DNA from: Echinarachnius parma
Lineage: Eukaryota > Echinodermata > Echinoidea > Clypeasteroida > Echinarachniidae
Direction: 5' to 3'
NCBI GenBank assembly: GCA_037951105.1
Contig: JBAMJV010007378.1
Coordinates: 1 to 64,000, forward strand
DNA: 64,000 nucleotides
Shown in pieces: positions 43,778 to 53,800 of this stretch; position 1 is the stretch's first letter, and each line of letters begins with the position of its first letter. The translations under genes were made by a program, and so were the position numbers. Below the pieces are notes generated by a model. It had not been told where the DNA came from, ran no database searches, and saw only the letters and a program-made list of their open reading frames with translations.

Positions 43778-44340
43778 TTAAAGGGATAGTTGAGTTTTGG
43801 TATAGAGGGTGCTACACAAAATAATTTTTTGTGAGATAATGAAAAACTGAGTGTCAAATTCGAAAGAGCATACAATTTTAATGACAGAATAAACATTATT
43901 TGATCAAAATCGGTTCAGAAATGGCTGAAATATCCATAAAATAACCATTTGTAATAAATGTGGGGCCCCACAATTATTAGACAATTTTGAATCGGCCGTT
44001 AAATTTTTTTTTTAATGTTTCCTCGTTTCAAAAATGTACAAAATAGATTTTTATATAGTTGTTGATTATCTCTCTATCTAATCACTATTTCAACAAAACA
44101 TCACATGCACAATATTTAATTTAAAATGGTTGAAACCGATGAGTGTTTAGAGAGCGCCCTCTTGAGTTAGAACGGCTCTTTTTGAATGATAACAGGCTTT
44201 TTACAAGTAGTAATTTGTAATGTTTTATTCCTTTTTAGTTATAATTATTAGTTTGTAATGTAATGGTAGAGGTTTTGCTTACTAAAATTCAGTTTGACCA
44301 AAACTGTACTCTCATTACCAGAACTCAACTATCCCTTTAA
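43778..44340. mobile_element. 563-bp TTAA MITE
   Basis: TTAAAGGGATAGTTGAGTTT at the left and CAGAACTCAACTATCCCTTTAA at the right, TTAA included. It shares the internal AGAGCGCCCTCTTGAGTT with the copy at 38047-38551. Confidence 0.9.
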
Positions 44341-44635
44341 GTTGCTACCTTAAGGCTAAGTCTACCCTATTTATATATAAGCATAACTTCATACACTGCT
44401 AGAGTTTGATAAATACAAATTTTGCAGAAAAAAACACTGATGTTTGCAGAGATCAGCTTACAATGCTGAACTAGTACTTGGCACTCTGACTTTTAGACCG
44501 TTTCTTCATTTTAATATGACAAAAATGAGAATGAATGTTTTTCTTGCGAGGCCCTTTTGTTACTTCATTTTGTATTCATGATACTGCATGTGAGTTTCAT
44601 GCCATATCAGATATGCCAGGCACAAATTTATGCAA

Positions 44636-44641
44636 TTTATT
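44636..44641 (-). terminator. candidate poly(A) signal of ARL6IP5-like gene
   Basis: AATAAA on the minus strand, about 270 nt beyond the readthrough frame. It is the nearest canonical signal I see, and use is not shown. Confidence 0.35.
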
Positions 44642-44908
44642 TTGCCAATTTTCCGGCCAAATACTAGCAGTGCTGTAATGTTCTTATCTACTACTATGTT
44701 TTAAATACATTTCATATCTTTTGATTGCTTGTGACAGATTAAAAAATCAAAACAAATGGTCTGCATTGGGATGACAAATGTCCATTAGAGCATTAGGCAA
44801 AAAAACAAATATGATTAAACCCATCAGTACCCAGCCATCAAAAGACCACATAGTAACTATACTCTAGGATTACACACTGTAGTACTGCTGGTACTGAAAC
44901 TGAAAGGA

Positions 44909-45238
44909 TTAGTCCAACTTGGGTTTAAGCGGAGCGCTCTTCTTGGGCTGGCAGGTAATAATCTCCCTCTCCTTTGCTTCAACCGCATACTCAACTGGAC
45001 CTGGAGAGACCCCCACACTCCGGGGAGAGCTCTTCCAGAACACGGGGAAGAACTTTCTGAGGAGGAGCCACACGCCACTAGACCTTTGCCTTGACTCGCG
45101 CTGGATCTTACTCGTATACTTCTCTGACTCTGCTCCTCTCACTCCGTTGCCATTTCTCGCTTCTAGGTTGAGCTGGAATGTGTGCTCGTTGCCTGCCAGT
45201 AGCCGCCTGTCGCACATCCGCACCCCGAGCTGAGCTAG
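44909..45238 (-). CDS. candidate stop-readthrough extension of ARL6IP5-like protein
   Basis: Directly after the UGA of the ARL6IP5-like gene the same frame stays open for 109 codons, ending at TAA (44909-44911). The stop context is UGA followed by CUAG, the best known readthrough-promoting context in metazoan mRNAs. The stretch is GC-richer than the flanking UTR-like DNA and has coding-like composition. The peptide starts LAQLGVRMCDRRLLAGNEHT, has a hydrophobic/aromatic patch VWLLLRKFFPVFWK in the middle and a basic end CQPKKSAPLKPKLD. I recognise no domain. Sequencing error at the stop, or plain 3' UTR, are the alternatives. Confidence 0.55.
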   Translation of the reverse strand, partial: LAQLGVRMCDRRLLAGNEHTFQLNLEARNGNGVRGAESEKYTSKIQRESRQRSSGVWLLLRKFFPVFWKSSPRSVGVSPGPVEYAVEAKEREIITCQPKKSAPLKPKLD

Positions 45239-45378
45239 TCATGAGCGTGCCTGCTCCTCGAGACCCATGTTGAAGAGGATGATGCCCATTGGCGTTCTCT
45301 TCAGACCCAGGGACTCCAGTCGCTTGCTCATCTTGTTCTTCATGTTACGCATCCTCGTCGAGGCATGGACAAATATCA
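45239..45378 (-). CDS. ARL6IP5: ARL6IP5-like exon 3
   Basis: Acceptor TTTATTACAG. It encodes [34 protein letters not shown] and [11 protein letters not shown], then UGA at 45241-45239 with CTAGCT following. KRTPMGI is the signature shared with vertebrate ARL6IP5. Confidence 0.93.
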
Positions 45379-46779
45379 CTGTAATAAACAAACAAAAATA
45401 CAAAAAGAATAACAGAGAGGGCAGAGATGGCAAGAATGAGACTAAACCATAACACTTAGAAAGATTTAGAAAAGCAAACATGCAGGGATTTTACATTAAA
45501 TTTTGTTTTAATGAAACAATCAAAATTATACTTTTAAAAATATTAAAATTGGAATCAGCAAACATTACTGTAACAAACACAATCTAGCTCTTTGCTTACT
45601 TACATATGTGTACAAGCAAAATGGTACATGTACTTAAAAAACCCAACATTTTCATTAACTCTATATTTCCTACTGCATGTCACGTCTGACAGTGACAGAA
45701 CTGTGGTCTTGACTTCTCTTTATTCTACTTACCAGCAAGAGGAACAGCCAGCCCCCAGATGAGAACAAGGATGCTTCCAAACAGATACATGAGCAACCAG
45801 ATGACCGCCAACAGGACCAGCAGACACATGACAGGGTGCTCCTTCTTGAACTTATTCACATCCCGCTTGTTGCTTGTCCAGTAGCTGAATCCGATAAACG
45901 CTCCGGTCACAATGGCAAGACCCCACAGCATCTGACCCGGGTTGATGCATCTGCAGATTGGTGTGTGGATGGAGTATGCATGTCAGAATATAACTAGGCT
46001 ACATGTGACCTTACAGCACAAAACGACCGTTAAGTTGCAGTAGTAGTTACTCTTTTATTAGCTGAATATATGAGATTTGGGCTTTTGTTATTCTCTGAAT
46101 TAGGGTATCTTAATCAATCGCTTTAAATTTATGGTAACTTTTACGAGAAGGACCCTCATTATCAAATAAAAGTAAAATTTTGCTGGTGTATTAAAGTCAA
46201 ATCTCTTTAACTAGGAGAACAGGATCACTGGAGACACAATATTTCACTAATTGTGCCGAGATAGCTTAGTGGTTTTGGCCCATGACTCATGAGACATGAG
46301 TGGTCACCGCATATCGCATCAGAGTTCAGACATTACAAATGAATACTGATCAATTTTGTCAAATTAAATGGAACGGCTAACCTAAAGTAAACTAAGGCAA
46401 CCTAAACCATCCACTTTTATTCCATCTACACACACACACACACACAGACGCAGACAAGTTTACCGTTAATATCCGTATTACCAAGGCTTATACTCTATTA
46501 CAAACACAATTAGTCATGAGTAAACTTAACTAACAAGAATTCAAGTCAAATCGCATTTTCAACAAACACAAATGTGTATGAGTGGGACAGTAACACTAAC
46601 CCCACTATCAGGAAAATTACCACCAGAACAAGAAAATAATTTGTTTGGTAGTAAAGAAGGTTGTCGATTACTCGATTTGCCCATCTCTCAGGATTGCTGA
46701 CCGCTGGCACTGAAAATCTGGCCGATTCTAGGATAAAATCGTCTACACTTCGAAGGCCCGGAATCTCGATATCGTCCAT
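45239..46779 (-). CDS. ARL6IP5: PRA1-family protein 3 (ARL6IP5/JWA-like)
   Basis: A small ER membrane protein of the PRA1/prenylated-Rab-acceptor family; the vertebrate ARL6IP5 regulates ER trafficking and glutamate transporter activity. Three minus-strand exons (46779-46601, 45950-45733, 45378-45239) splice to 178 codons. Vertebrate ARL6IP5 has 188 residues. Clear family matches are [25 protein letters not shown] before the first membrane pair, [12 protein letters not shown], and the C-terminal [13 protein letters not shown] and [13 protein letters not shown]. Introns have GT-AG ends in phases 2 and 1. The start has AAA before ATGG. The vertebrate KVKE-type ER-exit tail is missing from the 178-codon form, which stops early at a leaky-type UGA. 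The gene is divergent from SELENOK. Confidence 0.93.
45733..45950 (-). CDS. ARL6IP5: ARL6IP5-like exon 2: membrane domain
   Basis: Acceptor CCAATCTGCAG, donor GTAAGTAG. It encodes [20 protein letters not shown], a cytosolic loop with [14 protein letters not shown], then a second hydrophobic hairpin ([20 protein letters not shown]). It enters after two bases and leaves one. Confidence 0.93.
46601..46779 (-). CDS. ARL6IP5: ARL6IP5-like exon 1 with start codon
   Basis: The start ATGG at 46779-46776 is preceded by GCAAA. It encodes the N-terminal acidic segment and [17 protein letters not shown], then the first hydrophobic helix, ending at donor GTTAGTGT. An upstream TTTATTAG may be a 5' UTR acceptor. 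Confidence 0.92.
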
Positions 46780-48500
46780 TTTTGCTCGTTGACGTATTCA
46801 CTCGATCTAATAAATACAGAAATAGTAAAAAACAACAAGCACAAAGATCACCAAATTAGAAATGGGGCGGGGTCTGAGGCGGATGCTATTTTTAGAAAAG
46901 GGGGAATTTCGGGGAAAAACGCGATTATTTATAAATTAGATTATAATATGAGTGTTAACCTCTTGCTTGTAAAACATCTCCATTGTGGCCTATAATTTAC
47001 TGCAGGAAATTAATAACAATTAAACATGGATCCAGTTGTGTTTTGTATTCGAATTTGCACGAAGTAATAACGTAATACATAGGATAGCAAGACATTCATA
47101 ATTATGCAGTGCCAGTGACGGAATATGGGTAGTTCAGTTTTGGTTTAGAGAGCTCTTCAAGAAATAGTTTTTGTGTGAGGTAATGACAAACTCCTGGGAA
47201 AAACTAAGTGTCAAATTTGAAGAAGAAAAAAACACAAGTTTCATGACAGTAGAGTCAACTTTTTGTTCTTCTTCAAAATCAGTTTAGAAACGGCTGAGAG
47301 TGAGATACCCATAAATATATCTGATTTATTTTATTTATTTTTAAATCCTACACATTTCAGAAAATATACCAAAATGTTTTTTTAATTGTTTTTTTGTATC
47401 ACTGATTGAATTTTTATCAAACATCACACGCATATTAATTTGATTAAACAATCGTTGAAACTTGAGGTGTCTGGAGGGAGCCCAGCCGTTATATGTTTTT
47501 CTACAATTCAAGCATCATTGAATTATATGACTGTTGCCGTTTTAAATGATAACTGGCAAGTTTTGGTTTCATATTCTCTTGAACTATCCATTTAATAGTT
47601 ACACCAGGACAAAACACAAACATGAACATCGAGCACAAAAGTGCAGCTTATATTAGTGCAGCATATATATTTTATGAACGAACTTTTGATTAAAATTCGC
47701 ACTTCAAACTTCCCAAATGTCATTAATTCCAAAACACAGTGAATAATAATAGTTTAAATTCACACACCCTTTCGTTGTAAATATCATTAGTACTAATCGA
47801 CCAAACTAACCGTTCCATACCTAACTTGGTTCTTCCATGCCTGACTGGCAGTTGTGCAATTTCTAATAATAATAGAACTTAGAAGTATATAATTATGAAA
47901 CCAGCTAATTTGATGTTCCACAAATCGAGATATCAATGATTTAATTTGAAACACTTCCTGGGGACCATTGCAACTGTGCACAAACTTGCAGCAATGAGTT
48001 AGCAAATATCACTTTGCATCAAGTTCGATCGCTTATAATATGGAATTTTAACGCAGTCATCATTACGCAGTGGACATAATACAAACACATTCAATCAACC
48101 CATTGTCAGTTTGTGTATAATTATGAACTACAGTCATATTATGGTTACGAAATATTCACACATTACTTAGTGGAGAAATCTGATCACAACAATCCATTCA
48201 TCACGTTTTGCACTTGTCAACAAAGTTACTAGATCCCTCATCCCTTTATTGACAAAAAAAAAGAAGATAATTTCCCATATTGATTTCTATATAGCTGTCC
48301 ACTTTCAGTTAGGACTATAAACAATTATAATGAAATACACATTATTTTATCATGGTGACAGTTACCTCTACGTCTAAAGAACAAAATATTATCATGTACA
48401 CAACTGTACAAGTTTTTATAATTATAGTCATGAAAGTAAGTGTGTTGCAGAAAATTACCCGGGAAAATTACACGCTCAAATCACTTTTAGCCCTTACCCA
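46780..48500. other. ARL6IP5 upstream region
   Basis: Contains the 5' UTR/promoter side of the ARL6IP5-like gene and a diverged relative (47127-47594) of the 43778-44340 element, recognisable by TAGTTCAGTTTTGGT and CTTGAACTATCCATTTAA. Otherwise it is AT-rich with no gene seen. Confidence 0.5.
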
Positions 48501-48512
48501 GGAAAATCCAGT

Positions 48513-48750
48513 TGAAACCAATTAGAATTTCAATGGGTACCCATTGGTTTCAATGGGTACCCATTGAATTTAATGGGTAGGCCTACCCATTGAAAACCAA
48601 TGGGTACCCATTGAAATTCTAATTGGTACCCATTGAATTCAATGGGTAGACATTGAAACTGAATTCAATGGGTAGGCCTACCCATCGGCATTGGTTTCAA
48701 TGGGTACCCATTGATTTCAATATTGGTACCCATTGATTTCAATTTGTCCA
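48513..48750. repeat. array of CAATGGGTACCCATTG palindromes
   Basis: At least seven exact or variant copies of the palindrome CAATGGGTACCCATTG (GGTACC centre), alternating with AATGGGTAGGCCTACCCATT and linked by TTTCAATGG-type steps. Dense self-complementarity means either strand could fold into many alternative hairpins. Confidence 0.9.
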
Positions 48751-49030
48751 AATTGTTTCATTTTCCATATGCATGCTCTTCGATTACCAATTGATTTCAA
48801 TTGGTAATGGGAATTTCACCCTGGGTAGATTGCCTCTGCTATTATATACCGGCATTGTCAGTGACAGTCAATGACATTTTCATAATTATACATGTTATGA
48901 CGTCACACGTCCAAATCAAGGATTACAAAGCGTAGCGAATGATATTATAATCACACATTTTAATAAAAACATGCCCATTTCCGAAAATTCACTGATCACA
49001 CTTCTCACTTCACGCTCCCATCTACTATAC

Positions 49031-49557
49031 TTAAAGGGCAATGCAACTCAAGAATAGAGTTTATCCGTACTTGATATATCGTAATATGCCTTTTTATTAT
49101 TAACATAACTCCGACTCGGATTTCTGCTTTGGGAGAAATATGTGAAAACTCTATCGGGTTTACCACTATTCATGCGAACACTGGATGCCGCCATTATTAG
49201 GTGTGTGCGGACTTATGGTCAGTGATATGCACTAATTTCAATAGCTTCTATTGAAACCATTGTCTGAATACTTGTATATGCTTTGACGAGTCTGTAAATC
49301 AGTGAAAAGCTTTTTGTTTGGCCCGTAGCACACTCGTCATAGTTTGCAAAGCATGTCGGGCAAATACAAGAACATGGCCGCTCTCATCATCTTTTGCCGC
49401 CGTAAGAATTAGTAAAATGTGGGTATGTTCACGTAAGGATTTCATGGGATCCAGGAGGCCAAAATTGCGAAGTTATGTATCAAATAAAATGTCTGGGGGT
49501 CTGTTCACCCTCTAAACGATAATAATAGCCGAAAGCCATAGTTTCATTGCCCTTTAA
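49031..49557. mobile_element. 527-bp TTAA MITE
   Basis: TTAAAGGGCAATGCAACTC at the left and GTTTCATTGCCCTTTAA at the right, TTAA on both sides. The interior has no recognisable gene. Confidence 0.8.
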
Positions 49558-49852
49558 CTATCACTTTTACACTCCAATGACTTCATCATCCTAAACACCA
49601 AGAGAAAAAGGAGGGGGAATGCATTCCCCCCCCCCCCCCCCACACTGTTTCTATTTTGTTTGCACCTTTCAAGGTCTTCAAGGAGTGTCACAAGTTTAAC
49701 GGTGGTGCTCCTAATGCCCACCGACGTACTCTGTTACGCTCCTGCTCACAGCAACACAATAATAGAAACAGTCAGACTCTGCGATTATAATACAATAAGT
49801 GTAGGGTCTTTATTCATTCTACTAACAAGCTGTGAGTTATAAGAGAGTGGCA

Positions 49853-50068
49853 TTAAATTCCACTCAATGAGCTGCATCGATATACATGTAAGTCATATGT
49901 TACTTCGATGATTGTAACTTCGTGCTGTACACAAAACTGGACTGCAAGACTTAGTGCTCCAATGTCAACTGACCGCTGGTCTCCACCAGCTAACTCCCCC
50001 AACCACTCTTCCACTGCTGACAGTGCAGTCATATATCCCTTCCCCTCCCCAGCAACACTTTTAACCAA
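49853..50068 (-). CDS. unrecognised 71-codon open frame
   Basis: The translation (for example GYMTALSAVEEWLGELAGGD, QRSVDIGALSLAVQFCVQHE) looks like ordinary globular protein with balanced composition, unlike the surrounding noncoding DNA. I recognise no family. No splice sites or neighbours support it. It could be an exon of an unseen gene, a transposon remnant or chance. Confidence 0.2.
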   Translation of the reverse strand: MVKSVAGEGKGYMTALSAVEEWLGELAGGDQRSVDIGALSLAVQFCVQHEVTIIEVTYDLHVYRCSSLSGI

Positions 50069-50833
50069 TCATAGCCCCTGATATATAATACATTTGCATA
50101 ATGTCATAACTATGGGCCAAACAAACATGTATGTGTCCAAGATTCCTGCTTCTCTGCATAATATCATAAATCTACCCTGGATGTACCGATGGTCGTTAAC
50201 CCTTAACCCTGTGTCCTCTACTGCTCATGTGCTTAACCCTGTGCACTCCGTCACAAGGAGCTACAAAATAGCAAGGCCAAGGGTTTGCAGTTGCACCTTT
50301 ATTTTTGTAATACAAAGATTTTATTCCAGAAGATATTCAAAAGTTTAGTTGATGACAAATATGACCTTTTTGAAATATATTCATGAATGAATAGTACATT
50401 TTTAATTTGTGGTGAATTGCATACTGTATTACAATTTTCATACACTTCCGTAACCAATAGCCAACAATGAAACTGAAAGTATGTCAATCATCGATAACGA
50501 TTGCAAAATGGACCTAATGCATACATTATGTTTTATTTTTGTGTCATTTTTCTTAGAGTAGGATATTCCTTTAAAATTGTTAACATTTTTATTTCTTGAT
50601 GTTTGTATCCCCTTCCCTTCCCCCTCCCCCCCCCCCCCCCCCCCCCCCGCAAACTGCCCAGCGTGTGTGTGCATGATACACACAAATTGCGTAACGCACA
50701 ACGATTACGTGGCTTTATTTTTACGTTGCAAAAAAAAAAAATACAAGCACAATCACAATCAGTCAGATCACGTCGTCATCGCTATATCGCATCGGGAAAA
50801 CAAGTTAACTAGTTGCATTATTTTGAGTTAAAA

Positions 50834-50855
50834 ATGCCGTACCTCTCCGAGAGTG
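50834..50855 (+). CDS. SELENOK: SELENOK exon 1
   Basis: AAAATGCCG start, seven codons plus one base, donor GTAAGTGA. The N-terminus MPYLSES aligns with MVYISN of human SELENOK. Upstream are a long C-run (50624-50648) and AT-rich DNA. Confidence 0.88.
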
Positions 50856-53800
50856 GTAAGTGAAAACCAACGCAATGTTCTTTCGATCTTTCAAATGTAA
50901 TTATATTGCCAGAATGTAAATCTAATATTTTGTTGAAGAAGTTGTATATTTTGCCGTAGCTTACATGGATTTCTTTGTATGGGACCACACAACACTACAT
51001 TGTAATGCTGCGCTATACGGGAACAATGTGGGACAGTACAAAAAAAGTTTGTCAAAATTTCACACAAAATTCTTATCTTAAATTCAACAAAATCAATCAT
51101 GACTGGCCCTAAAAATGATACAAGTGTTATATGAACTTACCAAAATGGTCCAAATTATTCTTCAAATGTCGAAAAAAATGGAAAATCTGCAGTTTTGGAA
51201 AATAAAAAGACTGAGAAAATCTCAGTCGTGATCCCTCTCGAAAGTGTTGCTGCTATCTGGATGACTGTCATGTATTTCCCGCAAGCTTCCCACACCACAC
51301 GTGTTACCGTATCCGAATTCTGACACGGCGTATCCGAATTCTGATACGGCGTATCCGAAATCGGATACGGCGGGCATGCTTGCAGATCGCGAGTTGGCTT
51401 GTTTTGGACAATAATAAGCGGCCTCCGCATGTTGCGGGCGGGCTTTCTTTGTTTACGATGGGACATCGAGCAGGAAGAGAAAGAAATGGAACTTATATGA
51501 CGATTTTTGTAAGTATGACTTATCATTTTGAAAATGAAATTTTGTACAATAAATCATAAAATCAGCTTCAATCTAGGTATGCAATTTTTTACTTTAGATA
51601 TGCCGTTCTTTTCTCTCTGTTTGTAGTTCAAATTGTGTCCCGTAGATTTTTACCACTGTGAGCAGTAAATGGTCCATCAGGACCATTTACAATACATTGT
51701 AGATGTGTATGGGACTGACTATTGACTATTGTATTGGAAATCGAATAGCACGAACATGACGAAGTGCGCTCAGAAAAAGTTTAGTCTAATTGCCCATAAT
51801 ACATTTGGGTTAAAAGGAGCATGATTGCCAAGAAGAAAACAATATTGCGACTAAGCTAAGTTGTAACAAAACGCGACAAAGGCAAAGCCACATACTTGGA
51901 GGTGCATGTAATTGTAAAAAATAAAAAAATAATAAAAAATGCAACTAAAAATTTGAAATTAATTTTTTTCACCACAAAAACAAACGGAACGCATCTTCAA
52001 TGACAATGACATCATTATAATTTATACTTATTATAGCAGATGCATAAACTCCAATAAATAATATGGTATTGGGTCCTATTACCGGATACCATTTCTTTAC
52101 GCCATGACAACGATCAACATGAAGAACAGAGATATGAATAAAACAAAAATAAGTGATCTATATATTCTCAAGATAAAGAATTGATAACTTATTTCGTAGA
52201 AAAAAGCGGCAAACTTACGCAAATTGAACTTTTACGGCACCCTTTCAAGAAGCAGAATTTTTTGTAGCGCACAAACCGGGTTGTATTAACCGGACGCACC
52301 AAACGTGAATGTTTTGCATGGGAATGTCATTGACATGCGCGCTGCCACTGGTGCGCGGCAAAATGCGCGTATAACGCCTCAGGGCGCTTATTTTCTTCGG
52401 GAAATGGTGGGAAATGTTTGCTAAACATCCATTTATTATCCTCCGTTAATGCCGACTTTCAAATTCAACTTTCAAAATTCGAACGTTTTTCCTATTGGAA
52501 TTTGCATGTACGGTAATACAACCCGTTCGGTATTGCAACCCCTTGCTATACAATAAATAAGAAGGCCCTGAAAACGGTAAATTTATCGATTAAGCAGATG
52601 GTCCAGTCAGCTGGACCATTTACACGCTATATATGCTAATGTGCTGGATATAAGCTAGATCGACAAATCTATCGCTTTCATGGCCTTTTTGACATTATTA
52701 TTGTTATTTTCACTGTCGGCATTCTAGCGATAGACGCGACCGATACGCGGTGCCTTAAGAGGCAAGAACACCGTAGCTCTACAGTAAAAGTTACTTACGG
52801 AAAATCATTTTTTTTTGCACATAAAACACAACATATTTAGTATTTTGAGCGACATTTGTAGCCCTATCAATACATTTAGGGCTGTTATAATACTTTAACT
52901 CACCGATCTCGTGTGTCACTATACATGTCATTCTATAATTACGGCGAATTGTGAGATTTTCCACAATTTTCCATCACTCTTCGTCGGTCTTTCGCCGTTC
53001 AAACTGCCGTTATCGTACACAGATGCAATAATTACGGTATCGCTAGCGTGCACACAAAAAAAAAAAAAAAAAAAAACGACGCAAAATTTAAATGAGTTAT
53101 TTGACTTGACAAACTGTTACCGCTACCGAATAATTATTGGAATCACTGGCCCACAATTATTTGCTAAAAATGTAGCGGTAACAGTTTGTCAAGTCAAATA
53201 ACTCATTTTAATTTTGCGTCGTTTTTTTTTTTTTTTTTTTTTGTGTGCACGCTAGCGATACCGTAATTATTGCATCTGTGTACGATAACGGCAGTTTGAA
53301 CGGCGAAAGACCGACGAAGAGTGATGGAAAATTGTGGAAAATCTCACAATTCGCCGTAATTATAGAATGACATGTATAGTGACACACGAGATCGGTGAGT
53401 TAAAGTATTATAACAGCCCTAAATGTATTGATAGGGCTACAAATGTCGCTCAAAATACTAAATATGTTGTGTTTTATGTGCAAAAAAAAATGATTTTCCG
53501 TAAGTAACTTTTACTGTAGAGCTACGGTGTTCTTGCCTCTTAAGGCACCGCGTATCGGTCGCGTCTATCGCTAGAATGCCGACAGTGAAAATAACAATAA
53601 TAATGTCAAAAAGGCCATGAAAGCGATAGATTTGTCGATCTAGATATAAGCTAACTCAGGTGAGCGCTACGCTACAGCGTAGCGCTCAGGGTCGGGCTCA
53701 TAGTGCCCCCGATTTTTTGCGGTAATGTGCACAATAAGTGTGCTTAAAATTATAGATATGATACGGTACTTTCCACCGTGTAGATGATACATATGTTATG

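Noticed and set aside
44919..45233. 104-codon plus-strand open frame opposite the readthrough tail
   Set aside because: Shadow of the minus-strand frame, which is the one continuous with ARL6IP5.
45239..45241. UGA of ARL6IP5 as a second selenocysteine codon
   Set aside because: The family has no selenocysteine there, and I saw no SECIS-like fold downstream. The CUAG context favours ordinary readthrough.
46253..46330. tRNA-like sequence (GATAGCTTAGTGGTT)
   Set aside because: A-box resemblance only. No closing stems and a poor B-box, so it is at most a decayed SINE.
51155..51526. 123-codon minus-strand frame in SELENOK intron 1
   Set aside because: It spans simple direct repeats, has no recognisable domain and no splice support.
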